DNA of 64,000 nt, from NCBI GenBank assembly GCA_002173095.1, contig NHBK01000008.1, positions 388,119 to 452,118 of the forward strand, given 5' to 3'. Made by a program: the position numbers and the translations under genes. This DNA comes from Hyphomonadaceae bacterium TMED5 (GTDB lineage: Bacteria; Pseudomonadota; Alphaproteobacteria; Caulobacterales; Hyphomonadaceae). Shown here piece by piece: positions 44,740-52,946 of the stretch. The notes beneath the pieces were generated by a model. That model saw only the letters and a list, made by a program, of their open reading frames with translations. It searched no databases and was not told where the DNA came from. Every line of letters begins with the position of its first letter. Positions within the stretch are counted from its first letter, which is position 1.

Positions 44740-45711
44740 ATGGGCATTACAACCAAGCTGAACTCACTTCTGAATATCGAACACCCAATCATGCTGGCTG
44801 GCATGGGAGGCGTCTCATACGCTGAACTGGTCGCGGCCATGTGCAATGCAGGCGGATACGGCGTGCTCGGCATGGCGGGCACAACGCCTGAATTCATCGG
44901 CGAGCAGATTGCCAAAGTCAAAACCCTCACAGACAAGCCTTTTGGCGTCGACCTTCTGGCGGCAGATCCGGAAAGCCTGGAACGATCTGTCGACAATATC
45001 ATTGAGGGTGGCGCTGATTCTTTCGTCGCTGGCCTCGGCGTTCCCCTGCCCATTATGAAGAAGCTCAAAGATGCGGGCGTCAAAGTCATGGTCGTGGGCG
45101 GCGCAGTAAAGCACGCGATCAAAGCCGAAGAAGCAGGATGTGACGCCGTTATCCTTCAGGGCGGCGAAGGAGGAGGCCATACAGGGCTTGTCGGGACGCT
45201 GCCGCTCGTCGCGCAGGCCGTTGAGGCGGTCGACATACCGGTCATTGCCGCAGGCGGCATTTATGACGGCCGAGGCATCGCAGCGGCGCTCAGTCTCGGT
45301 GCAGTCGGTGTTTGGATGGGCACGCGCTTTATTGCTTCTGCGGAATCCCACGCCGCCGACATGTACCGAAACGCGATTGTCGATGCCACCGATGCCGACA
45401 CCACACGTACCCGGTGTTATTCAGGCAAGCCTATGCGCGTGCGCACCAACCCTTATGTTTTAGACTGGGAAAAGCGTCCGGACGAAATCATGCCCTTCCC
45501 CCATCAGGCTATTCACTCCTCTCAGTTGGATGTGCTGAGTGGAATTGCAGGCGTCACCGATGAAGCGCGTCTGGATATGCTGAAATCCTGCTTTGCGATG
45601 GGCCAGTCAGCTGGCGGCGTGAAAGAGGTTAAGCCTGTGGCTGAGATTGTCGCTGATCTCATGCGCGAGGCCGAAGCGGCAATCCGGCAGACCAATAGCC
45701 TGCTCAGCTAG
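44740..45711 (+). CDS. Nitronate monooxygenase-like FMN oxidoreductase
   Basis: A 323-residue TIM-barrel flavoprotein of the 2-nitropropane dioxygenase/NMO family. HPIMLAGMGGVSYAELVAA at the start, ILQGGEGGGHTG and VIAAGGIYDGRGIAAALSLGA (FMN phosphate) are the signatures. These enzymes oxidise alkyl nitronates or reduce quinones with NAD(P)H. The ATG at 44740 has only a weak ribosome site (GGGA about 10 bases upstream). It stands alone and converges on the hemA operon. Confidence 0.9.
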   Translation: MGITTKLNSLLNIEHPIMLAGMGGVSYAELVAAMCNAGGYGVLGMAGTTPEFIGEQIAKVKTLTDKPFGVDLLAADPESLERSVDNIIEGGADSFVAGLGVPLPIMKKLKDAGVKVMVVGGAVKHAIKAEEAGCDAVILQGGEGGGHTGLVGTLPLVAQAVEAVDIPVIAAGGIYDGRGIAAALSLGAVGVWMGTRFIASAESHAADMYRNAIVDATDADTTRTRCYSGKPMRVRTNPYVLDWEKRPDEIMPFPHQAIHSSQLDVLSGIAGVTDEARLDMLKSCFAMGQSAGGVKEVKPVAEIVADLMREAEAAIRQTNSLLS

Positions 45712-45719
45712 GATAGCAC

Positions 45720-45959
45720 TTAAACGATAATCCCGCCGCGGCCATCCTGTGGCGGGTCATCTTTGTCTTTGGCTGCCTCGGCGGCTTTACGCTCAACATA
45801 ATCCATCTTGGCCCGTGCCAGACGTTTGATCTCGTCTTCAGGGGTAGAGGAAGGTGCAACAAAACGGACCTCGCGGCCCGTTTTGCTGTTTATAGCTACA
45901 ATTTCCAGAGCATTACCGACGGGCAGTATCTCAATATAGATGCTGTCCCTGTCTGCCAT
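45720..45959 (-). CDS. Small conserved protein downstream of hemA
   Basis: 79 residues, soluble: DSIYIEILPVGNALEIVAINSKTGREVRFV forms a beta-rich half, and EDEIKRLARAKMDYV a helix. It resembles the small alphaproteobacterial DUF6898-type proteins found beside hemA or metabolic genes; I hold that assignment loosely. It starts 5 bp after hemA, so the two are cotranscribed. A haem link is possible but unproven. Confidence 0.7.
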   Translation of the reverse strand: MADRDSIYIEILPVGNALEIVAINSKTGREVRFVAPSSTPEDEIKRLARAKMDYVERKAAEAAKDKDDPPQDGRGGIIV

Positions 45960-45964
45960 GCAGA

Positions 45965-47185
45965 TCAGGCCGCTTTTGGAAGACCAAGCTGCTTCCAGAT
46001 GGCAAGCAGAGCAGCAACCAGATCATCCATCATCGCTTCAGTGTGAACCGGTGACGGCGTGAAGCGAAGTCGCTCTGTGCCCTTAGGAACAGTCGGGTAG
46101 TTGATTGGCTGAACATAAACGCCGAAGTCGTGGAGCAGCGTATCAGAGAGCGCTTTGCAGCGTTCCGGATCGCCAACCATCAGCGGAACGATGTGCGTTT
46201 CAGATTCCAGAAGCGGCAGGCCTGCATCACGGAATTTCTGCTTCAGCATCTCTGCTTTAGACTGATGTTCAGCGCGAAGCTTGCGGCCTTCATCCGTGCG
46301 CAGCTTGGAAACAGAACGCAGAGCGCCTGCTGCCATAACCGGGCAAGTGGATGTGGTGAAGATGAAGCCAGGTGCCATAGAACGGATCGCATCGATCACG
46401 GTCGCGTCGGTCGCGATATAGCCACCCATAACGCCATAAGCCTTAGCCAATGTACCTTCGATAATGTCGATACGGTCCATAACGCCATCGCGTTGCGCAA
46501 CGCCTGCGCCCTCATGGCCGTACATGCCAACAGCATGCACTTCGTCGAGATAAGTGATGGCGTTGAACTCATCAGCCAGATCGCAAAGCTCTTTCAGAGG
46601 CGCAATGTCGCCATCCATGGAGTAGACAGATTCAAACGCGATAACCTTAGGGCGGTTCGCATCGTCATTTTCCATGAGCGCACGAAGATGGCCCATATCG
46701 TTATGACGGAATACGCGGCGATCACAGCCTGACCGACGAATACCCTCAATCATGGAGGCGTGGTTCAGCGCGTCAGAATAGATGATCACGTCCGGAAGGA
46801 TTTTCGCGAGTGTGGACAGCGTTGCCTCGTTGGAGACATAGCCAGAGGTAAACAGAAGAGCCGCTTCTTTGCCGTGGAGATCAGCCAGCTGGCGCTCCAG
46901 ATCAACGTGGAAACGGGTCGTGCCAGAAATATTGCGGGTGCCGCCAGAACCAGCGCCGAACGTATCGACAGCTTCATGCATAGCGTTGATGACGTCATCA
47001 TCCTGGCCCATGCCAAGATAGTCGTTCGAACACCATACAATGATGTCCTTCTCTTCGCCGTGCTCAAAGCGTGCGGTCGCACGTGGGAAAGATCCACGAT
47101 GGCGCTTCAGATCAATAAATACACGATAGCGACCTTCGTCACGAATAGTGCTGATTGCCTGTTCGAAAGCCTCGAGATGCTTCAT
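45965..47185 (-). CDS. hemA: 5-aminolevulinate synthase
   Basis: A 406-residue PLP enzyme joining glycine and succinyl-CoA to form 5-aminolevulinate, first step of the C4 haem pathway of alphaproteobacteria. [31 protein letters not shown] and GTLAKAYG (PLP lysine Lys248) are all present. GAGGAA precedes the ATG at 47185. The upstream region has an inverted pair of TGTGAGC/GCTCACA half-sites about 45-75 bp before the start. Confidence 0.96.
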   Translation of the reverse strand: MKHLEAFEQAISTIRDEGRYRVFIDLKRHRGSFPRATARFEHGEEKDIIVWCSNDYLGMGQDDDVINAMHEAVDTFGAGSGGTRNISGTTRFHVDLERQLADLHGKEAALLFTSGYVSNEATLSTLAKILPDVIIYSDALNHASMIEGIRRSGCDRRVFRHNDMGHLRALMENDDANRPKVIAFESVYSMDGDIAPLKELCDLADEFNAITYLDEVHAVGMYGHEGAGVAQRDGVMDRIDIIEGTLAKAYGVMGGYIATDATVIDAIRSMAPGFIFTTSTCPVMAAGALRSVSKLRTDEGRKLRAEHQSKAEMLKQKFRDAGLPLLESETHIVPLMVGDPERCKALSDTLLHDFGVYVQPINYPTVPKGTERLRFTPSPVHTEAMMDDLVAALLAIWKQLGLPKAA

Positions 47186-47589
47186 TTTTTCTTCCTCGCG
47201 GAGGACGTTTGGATGTCAGCCGTCCAGTGTGTGAGCGACACATTACTCAAATGCTCACAAAAATAAAAAGGCCGTTTCGCCGCATCTGACTAAAACGTGT
47301 CTTCAGAGACGGTATAACCAAGCCCCCTACCGCGATTTCCTCCACATAGACTATTGTTTATTTTATATTTTTAATTTTTCGCGCATGAGAGATTTTGCCA
47401 CATTTATTTGCCTGAAAAAAGCAGAAAAAGCACTCTTCACGACAGTAATGATAGCTTCATATCGCCACAAACTGCAATCTCTTTCCGATTCCGCTTCAAT
47501 TTCGTGTAAAATTTTCAGGGCCTACAAGGCTCGAAGCAAACTTTCGCTGATATGTGTGAGCCGTGTATTTGAGGGTTGGAGACAGGATT
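47186..47589. other. Long AT-rich intergenic region between hemA and a pentapeptide-repeat gene
   Basis: 404 bp holding divergent promoters. Near hemA, TGTGAGC (47230-47236) and GCTCACA (47253-47259) form an inverted pair 16 bp apart. A strongly AT-rich tract (TTTATTTTATATTTTTAATT) lies near 47357-47376. I see no gene or RNA here. Confidence 0.4.
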
Positions 47590-48090
47590 ATGTTGAAATA
47601 TCTGGCGATTGCTGCTGCCGTTTCGGCGACCGGCTTATTAGCTCAGGCGCAGAATGCGGGTCAGATCGCTTCCGTTCAGGAGGGCCACTCCTGCCCTGGC
47701 TGCAACCTGTTTCAAGCCAATCTGTCCTATCATGATCTGGACTCGCTCGACCTTTCAGGCTCGCGCCTGCGTCAGGCTGATCTGAGCCTCTCCACGATGA
47801 ATAATGCAGACTTTGAGGCCTCCGACCTCTCAATCACAAATTTGTTTGGCGCACGCTTTACCGGCGCAAACTTCCATGACGCGAACCTTGAGCGCGCCAC
47901 TATGGTCGGCGCCTATTTCGGCGGTGCGAACATGGCAGGCGCAAACCTGTTCGGTGCGAATCTGTCAGGCGCTGAATTTCAGACGGCCCATGGCCTCACC
48001 CAGTCGCAACTGAATCAGGCGTGTGGCGATGTGGATACACGCCTTCCTGCAGGCCTTAGCGTTCCATCCTGCACGCCGGGCATGCATTAA
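47590..48090 (+). CDS. Secreted pentapeptide-repeat protein (first of a pair)
   Basis: 166 residues with a signal peptide (cleavage near AQA) and about 16 pentapeptide units of type A(D/N)LXX, for example GANFHDANLERATMVGAYFG. They form a right-handed quadrilateral beta-helix. The pattern HSCPGCNLFQANL puts a CxxC pair before the repeats. The C-terminus GLTQSQLNQACGD..LPAG...PSC is shared with the next gene. GGAGACAGGATT precedes the ATG at 47590. Function unknown. Confidence 0.85.
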   Translation: MLKYLAIAAAVSATGLLAQAQNAGQIASVQEGHSCPGCNLFQANLSYHDLDSLDLSGSRLRQADLSLSTMNNADFEASDLSITNLFGARFTGANFHDANLERATMVGAYFGGANMAGANLFGANLSGAEFQTAHGLTQSQLNQACGDVDTRLPAGLSVPSCTPGMH

Positions 48091-48102
48091 GTCCGGCCGA
48101 CT

Positions 48103-48123
48103 GTAAGAAGTTAATCTTCTTAC
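48103..48123. repeat. Stem-loop between the two pentapeptide-repeat genes
   Basis: GTAAGAAG, loop TTAAT, CTTCTTAC: perfect 8-bp arms, no T-run. It could be an mRNA processing or stability element between the paired genes. Confidence 0.45.
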
Positions 48124-48169
48124 CACGAATTAAGTCGACCGCTCGCAGGAACGTGATATTCAGGAAACC

Positions 48170-48943
48170 ATGAAATTAATCGGTGCTCTTTCATGTCTGT
48201 GTCTTGCCGCATATGGCACACAAGCACACGCCTTCCTCTTCGATGATGGCGTCGGCATGATGTACCAGCCGCGTATTGGCGGCCAGCTTGTCGGCAGCAA
48301 TTTCACCGGCGCAAATTTCAATGGTCAGACAATGCGGAACGCGCAGTTTCTCGACTGCAATCTGACGAATGCGTCTCTGCAAGGCATTGAAGCGCCGCGC
48401 GCTCATTTTGCCGATACTCGCCTGACCCGCACGAACATGTCTCGCTCCAATCTGGAAGAAGCATCGTTTTCTGACCTTTCGCTCAACCGGGTACAGGCTA
48501 TCCGCATTGACGCACCAGCAATGTCGATGATCGAAGTTCAGATCGACAGGTCCAATTTTGCGCACTCATCTCTCGTCGCTGCAAACCTGGTCGACCTGAT
48601 GGTCGCCAACTCCAATTTTGAGCGGGTCAATCTGATCGGCTCCCACCTGACCGATGTTGAATTCGACAATTCCGACCTCTCTGAGATCGACTTCTCAGCA
48701 GCCAATCTGAATGACGTTGAATTCAAAGATCTGCGTATGGATAAAGCGAGCTTTGTCGGCGCAGTGATGAGCGACGTATCCTTCCGCTCAGTTTCTCTCT
48801 CCGAAGCGAGCTTTCTGGAAGCCCGACTGTTCGATATTCATTTCCATGATGTTGATGGCCTGACCCAGGCAAGTTTTGACGGCGCCTGTGGCCGCGAAGT
48901 ATCTGGTCTGCCGGACGGCATTACGCTTCCTGCCTGCCAGTAA
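48170..48943 (+). CDS. Secreted pentapeptide-repeat protein (second of a pair)
   Basis: 257 residues with a signal peptide (cleavage near AHA) and about 30 degenerate pentapeptide units (GSNFTGANFNGQTMRNAQFL). The repeats are rich in Asp and Glu, which recalls DNA-mimic pentapeptide proteins such as Qnr, but export argues against a gyrase role. Its last 30 residues match those of its neighbour: GLTQASFDGACG..GLPDG..LPAC. AGGAAACC precedes the ATG. It lies 79 bp after its paralogue. Confidence 0.83.
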   Translation: MKLIGALSCLCLAAYGTQAHAFLFDDGVGMMYQPRIGGQLVGSNFTGANFNGQTMRNAQFLDCNLTNASLQGIEAPRAHFADTRLTRTNMSRSNLEEASFSDLSLNRVQAIRIDAPAMSMIEVQIDRSNFAHSSLVAANLVDLMVANSNFERVNLIGSHLTDVEFDNSDLSEIDFSAANLNDVEFKDLRMDKASFVGAVMSDVSFRSVSLSEASFLEARLFDIHFHDVDGLTQASFDGACGREVSGLPDGITLPACQ

Positions 48944-49011
48944 ATTCTCCACGCGTATAATACAGCAACTGCCCCACCCCGGTTAAGGGATGAGGCAGGC
49001 ATAGAGCGCAC

Positions 49012-49833
49012 TCATGATCTGAGTGAAGGGTCGCGCTCTAAAATATATGTGGCCTGAAGCATGCTGTATTCACGAAGAAAATTCGCCAGCGATGAATAGG
49101 TCACGGTCTCAATAGCGCCGCGATGGTCATCCGTCTGAAGTCGCTCATCGGCCATGGGCGCGAACAGGCGTTCAAAGAAGTTCACATCGATTTCTGTTGG
49201 CTCAAAATGCGCCGCCAGATTGGCTTTGATCTGCGTGTAGTCCGTTGTCTGCCACGCCGCCGCAGCGATGACATCCAGCATGAATTCATTGCAGTTCTGG
49301 AACTCCGGATCCGACGCGTTCGAAATCAGGGAATAGTCGGGAATATGCAGCTCTTCATAGGCCGGGCTGGCCATAACATTCAGAATACGTCTCTGAAGCT
49401 CTGGTTCCGGGATAATGACCGCGACATCGTCCACAGCAGAGGCTTCCGTAAAATCAAACGGGAAGTCCTGAAGCAGATAGGATGTGGTGCGAGGCATCTC
49501 CTCTCCATCACCATGATAGAGATTATAGACCGCATAGCCGCGCATGACCGAGCCATCCTCTCGCGCAATATCCTGATACACCCAGAACGCGCCATGCGTG
49601 TACTGAACATTGTCGGGCAGCCTGTCCCGGTCGCGACCTGACCGGAACACCATAGCCACGCGGGCACCATTCTGAGCGAGCGAATCTTCAATCTGTTTTG
49701 AAAAATCCGCTGCCTCTTCAACCGTCAGGAAGACAGGTGAGGACTGCGCCGTCGAATCAAAAGCGAAGGCTGAGGGCGCCGTCATGACAGCAATCGCTGC
49801 CAGGGCGGCTGGAATACCAGCATGTCCACCCAT
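49012..49833 (-). CDS. DUF2145 family protein
   Basis: A 273-residue exported protein with a signal peptide (cleavage near FAFA) matching the DUF2145 family (AADFSKQIEDSLAQNGARVAMVFR, YTHGAFWVY, YNLYHG). The conserved His and Tyr suggest a hydrolase-like or structural role, but none is proven. GAGGAG lies eight bases before the ATG. It starts 2 bp after the preceding small gene, so the two form an operon. Confidence 0.82.
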   Translation of the reverse strand: MGGHAGIPAALAAIAVMTAPSAFAFDSTAQSSPVFLTVEEAADFSKQIEDSLAQNGARVAMVFRSGRDRDRLPDNVQYTHGAFWVYQDIAREDGSVMRGYAVYNLYHGDGEEMPRTTSYLLQDFPFDFTEASAVDDVAVIIPEPELQRRILNVMASPAYEELHIPDYSLISNASDPEFQNCNEFMLDVIAAAAWQTTDYTQIKANLAAHFEPTEIDVNFFERLFAPMADERLQTDDHRGAIETVTYSSLANFLREYSMLQATYILERDPSLRS

Positions 49834-49835
49834 GA

Positions 49836-50171
49836 CTATTGCTCCTCAGCGACTGGTTGTTCGGCTGTGAGCGAAGGTGCAGGTTGGGCAACAACCACAT
49901 CACGATCGACGACAAGCGGCGCGTTGGCCGTCGTCCACATGTCATCAGCAATGCCGTTTGCAGCAGTACCAGCGCCTTCCGCCAGCGAGCCAACCGCAGC
50001 CAGTGGAACGGCTACCGCACCAAGGGCCACCTGCCCGCCAGCCGCAACAATGCGTGTACCGGCTTCAGCAGAATCACCTGCGGCTTCTGAGAAGTTTCTG
50101 AAGCTGTCCGCCTGAGCGACACCTGTCAGTGAAAGGCCAATAATAAGACCTGCAGCAAGAACTCGTTTCAT
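49836..50171 (-). CDS. Small exported Ala/Gly/Val-rich protein
   Basis: 111 residues with a signal peptide (cleavage near AQA). The mature part begins DSFRNFSEAAGDSAEAG and has a long Ala/Gly/Val-rich segment that could cross a membrane or pack as helices; no family is recognised. AAGGAGA precedes the ATG at 50171. It is coupled to the DUF2145 gene and probably works with it. Confidence 0.7.
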   Translation of the reverse strand: MKRVLAAGLIIGLSLTGVAQADSFRNFSEAAGDSAEAGTRIVAAGGQVALGAVAVPLAAVGSLAEGAGTAANGIADDMWTTANAPLVVDRDVVVAQPAPSLTAEQPVAEEQ

Positions 50172-50219
50172 CTCTCTGTCTCCTTGCGATGGGGATATCC
50201 CCGGTGGCAGCAAACCCAT

Positions 50220-50290
50220 GTAAGCGTTTGCTCACTCGCTATTTGATCGACAAATGAGGCGAAAATACGGCAATGCGAGCAAATGCTCAC
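50220..50290. promoter_or_regulatory. Paired GTGAGC-N4-GCTCAC-type operator candidates
   Basis: GTAAGC-GTTT-GCTCAC at 50220-50235 and GCGAGC-AAAT-GCTCAC at 50275-50290, each a 16-bp dyad with one arm mismatch, 55 bp apart. They lie between the small exported protein gene and terC and could control either. Confidence 0.5.
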
Positions 50291-50391
50291 TATTTTTGAT
50301 TTTTCTTTTGGGAACCCGGCTTTCAGGCCAGCGCTTCCTTCTCATCCCGAAAGCCGTTAGGCAGGGGTTGGGTCAAATGTGAGGGACTATC

Positions 50392-51273
50392 ATGGCAGAG
50401 CTATTTTCGCTGTCCGGGCTATCAACACTTCTGGTGCTGGTGCTCCTTCAGGCGGTACTGGGTTTCGACAACCTTCTTTATATTTCTATCGAATCTAAGC
50501 GCGTCGGCGAAGAAGGCGGTAAAGCCAGCATGGTGAGACGCTGGGGGATCGGACTGGCCGTCCTGTTCCGCATTGTATTGCTCATCGTAATTGTGAGCCT
50601 GTTTTCTCTTCTGGCCGAGCCACTCTTCTCAGTTCCGCTTCCCGGTATTTTTGAAGCTGAGTTCAATCTGCAAAGCCTTGTCACCCTGTTTGGTGGCGGC
50701 TTCATCATCTACACTGCTGTGAAAGAGATTAATCACCTCCTCGCCGTGGATCACATTGAGCACACTGAGGGCAATAAAAAGAAGTCTGTCTTTCAGGCCA
50801 TTACGATGATCGTCACGATGAACGTCGTCTTCTCTTTCGACTCCATTCTATCGGCTATGGCGATTGCCAATACGCGTAATGAAGCTGGCGAAGTGGAATA
50901 TCAGGTCTGGATTATGGCAGTCGCAATCATCCTGTCAGGCGTTGCGATGATCCTCCTGGCGGACCGTGTTGCTGAATTTCTGAAAAAGAACCGGATGTAT
51001 GAAGTGCTTGGTCTCTTCATCCTGTTCATTGTGGGCACACTGCTCGTCTCAGAGGGCGGCCATCTCGCGCACATGGAAGTGTTCGGATATGAAATTCATG
51101 CCATCCAGAAATCGACTTTCTATCTGGTGATTTTTGTTCTCGTTGTAACGGACGTCATTTCCACAAAATACCAGAAACGTCTCTGGGCCCAACGCGCCGC
51201 TGAGATCAGTAGTCAGGGCAGCGAGCTGGCATCCGCCGAGGCGGCGGAAGCTCACATGAGTGGAAAACACTGA
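50392..51273 (+). CDS. TerC family integral membrane protein
   Basis: A 293-residue TerC-family protein with about seven membrane helices. The conserved acidic positions are present: GFDNLLYIS near residue 24 and FSFDSILSAMA in the fourth helix region. TerC/Alx proteins export manganese or help metal loading of secreted enzymes. It converges on fliE. No TerD/TerZ partners are present, so tellurite resistance is not implied. Confidence 0.88.
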   Translation: MAELFSLSGLSTLLVLVLLQAVLGFDNLLYISIESKRVGEEGGKASMVRRWGIGLAVLFRIVLLIVIVSLFSLLAEPLFSVPLPGIFEAEFNLQSLVTLFGGGFIIYTAVKEINHLLAVDHIEHTEGNKKKSVFQAITMIVTMNVVFSFDSILSAMAIANTRNEAGEVEYQVWIMAVAIILSGVAMILLADRVAEFLKKNRMYEVLGLFILFIVGTLLVSEGGHLAHMEVFGYEIHAIQKSTFYLVIFVLVVTDVISTKYQKRLWAQRAAEISSQGSELASAEAAEAHMSGKH

Positions 51274-51300
51274 AAGAGGTAAAATCATTTTAAGGCCTCG

Positions 51301-51615
51301 TCAGATCGGCATTCTGAGAATGTCCTGATAGGCCTTGATGACCTCATCACGGACAGCGACGACAGTTTCGAGCGTCGCTTCGGCAGCCGACACAGCTGTC
51401 ACGACATCTACCAGATCGGCGCGACCGGTCGCGGCCTGCACCATTGCGGTTTCAACGGTCTCGCCTGCGCCGGATGCAGCAGACACCGCTTGATTCACGA
51501 GATTGCCAAAGCCCGTCTGATCCGCCTCCTGGGTCAGATTTGGCTGGTGTGCATTTGCAATTGTGCGCGCCGTATCAAGATATGCGCGGGCAGCTGCCAG
51601 AGAATCGATCGCCAT
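51301..51615 (-). CDS. fliE: Flagellar hook-basal body protein FliE
   Basis: A 104-residue FliE, the adaptor joining the MS ring to the proximal rod. The C-terminal half is conserved (VTAVSAAEATLETVVAVRDEVIKAYQDILRMPI). It is last in the flgB-flgC-fliE operon, 20 bp after flgC, and shares the CtrA-box promoter region upstream of flgB. Confidence 0.95.
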   Translation of the reverse strand: MAIDSLAAARAYLDTARTIANAHQPNLTQEADQTGFGNLVNQAVSAASGAGETVETAMVQAATGRADLVDVVTAVSAAEATLETVVAVRDEVIKAYQDILRMPI

Positions 51616-51635
51616 TTACTTACCTCACGCCTGCA

Positions 51636-52055
51636 TCAGGAATTGCGCAGAAGGTCGAGCGCGCGATTAATCATCGCCCGTGAGCCTTCAATAATGTTCA
51701 GATTGGCCTCATAGGTCCGCTGCGCTTCGCGGATGTCGGCCATTTCAATCAGCGTCTGCACGTTTGGCAGTTTTACATAGCCATTTTCGTCAGCCGCCGG
51801 ATGGGTTGGATCATACTCAATCGGAAAGTCTGACTGGTCCTGTGCCGTGCGCACGACCTGAACGCCGGTCGTACCGGTTTCCCGGTCGACCATTTCGCGA
51901 AACACCGGCATGCGGCGCTGATATGGATCACCGCCCGGCGTATCCGATGTCGAATTAGCATTCGCCACATTCTCAGCCGCAAGACGGATGCGCACAGTCT
52001 GTGCACGTAGGCCTGTCGAGGCCGCTGTAAGAGCAGAATAAAGATCAGAAGACAT
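51636..52055 (-). CDS. flgC: Flagellar proximal rod protein FlgC
   Basis: A 139-residue rod protein. LYSALTAASTGLRAQTVRIRLAAENVANANS is the N-terminal flg_bb_rod motif, and the C-terminal DIREAQRTYEANLNIIEGSRAMINRALDL is the FlgC coiled coil. It lies 32 bp after flgB and 20 bp before fliE. Length and motifs are normal. Confidence 0.95.
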   Translation of the reverse strand: MSSDLYSALTAASTGLRAQTVRIRLAAENVANANSTSDTPGGDPYQRRMPVFREMVDRETGTTGVQVVRTAQDQSDFPIEYDPTHPAADENGYVKLPNVQTLIEMADIREAQRTYEANLNIIEGSRAMINRALDLLRNS

Positions 52056-52087
52056 GAGCTTACCCTTGAATACACATCAGTGACGGA

Positions 52088-52507
52088 TCAGGTCGGAGAC
52101 CGACCAGCCAGACGAATGAGAGACAGACCTTTCTGGTAAAGACTGAGCGCCGTATCGAAGTCCGTGCGCACCTGATTAAGGCGCAGCATCTGTTCTTCGA
52201 CGACCACCGCGTTTCCATCCATGGTCACTTCGCTGTCCGGCGTGGATGTGATCCGCACATCCGGCGCCGGGCGCGCAGATCCTTCCATATGCCCTGACCG
52301 TGTGACCGCGATCCCCACATTGCCAACCGATGGCGATGTGTGACGTTGCAGCGTGCGCTCAAAAGACGCCTGGTCCACGTCCGTTGGGACGAAACCGGGC
52401 GTGTTTGCGTTCGCAACGTTTTCAGCAACAGAGCTCTGCCGGGCCTGAAGCATGTTCAGACGCTGGTCGAGCAGACGGAATACGGAAAGGTCACTGGGCA
52501 ATTTCAT
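52088..52507 (-). CDS. flgB: Flagellar proximal rod protein FlgB
   Basis: A 139-residue rod protein. LLDQRLNMLQARQSSVAENVANANTPGF is the FlgB N-terminal signature and MLRLNQVRTDFDTALSLYQKGLSLIR the C-terminal helix. It heads the leftward operon flgB-flgC-fliE; 147 bp upstream is the divergent fliO, with CtrA-type boxes in between. Confidence 0.95.
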   Translation of the reverse strand: MKLPSDLSVFRLLDQRLNMLQARQSSVAENVANANTPGFVPTDVDQASFERTLQRHTSPSVGNVGIAVTRSGHMEGSARPAPDVRITSTPDSEVTMDGNAVVVEEQMLRLNQVRTDFDTALSLYQKGLSLIRLAGRSPT

Positions 52508-52530
52508 TCCGGTAAATTATGCCGAGCTGG

Positions 52531-52623
52531 TTAATGTGTGATTAAGCCTAATTTGGCAGCCACCAGACCATCTGGTTAACGGGCCGTTAACCAGATCAAC
52601 CCAAGCCTCTTAACGAAGGTTAA
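52531..52623. promoter_or_regulatory. CtrA-type boxes between flgB and fliO
   Basis: Two perfect TTAA-N7-TTAA motifs, 52531-52545 and 52576-52590, plus TTAA-N6-TTAA at 52610-52623. The second is the core of a 27-bp palindrome (52570-52596, 13-bp arms around one G). CtrA recognises TTAA-N7-TTAA and drives class II flagellar genes in Caulobacter; placement between two divergent early flagellar operons fits. Confidence 0.78.
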
Positions 52624-52654
52624 CGATCAGAGTTATCTGACAGGGTTTTAGGTT

Positions 52655-52945
52655 ATGGATGGTGAATCGCTGCTCCGGGCATTTTCAGCACTGATCTTAG
52701 TGCTGGGGCTCATTGGCGGGCTCTATTGGATACTGCGCCGTTTTACCAACCTCACCCCTCGCCTGTCTGACGGAGAAGACCTGAAGGTTAAGTCGTGGCG
52801 GCCATTCGATGGGCGTAAAAAGCTCGCTATCGTTCAATGGGGCGACGAAGAGCACCTCATTCTGACTGGCACGACGCAGGACCTGGTCATCGCAAGCCGC
52901 AAAGCGCGTAACGACGAACCTGCCGAATCCGGGGATGACACATAG
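52655..52945 (+). CDS. fliO: Flagellar biosynthesis protein FliO
   Basis: A 96-residue FliO: one N-terminal membrane helix (about 5-27) then a small cytoplasmic domain (DGRKKLAIVQWGDEEHLILTG). FliO stabilises FliP while the export gate is assembled. fliP starts 1 bp after its stop, so they are cotranscribed. FliO is poorly conserved; position beside fliP is the main support. Confidence 0.88.
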   Translation: MDGESLLRAFSALILVLGLIGGLYWILRRFTNLTPRLSDGEDLKVKSWRPFDGRKKLAIVQWGDEEHLILTGTTQDLVIASRKARNDEPAESGDDT

Positions 52946-52946
52946 T

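Noticed and set aside
46130..46732. A 200-codon + strand frame opposite hemA.
   Set aside because: hemA is intact with the PLP lysine; the shadow lacks a start context and domain.
50392..51273. Tellurite resistance from the TerC gene.
   Set aside because: No terZABDEF partners are present; lone TerC proteins are better linked to manganese or general metal handling.
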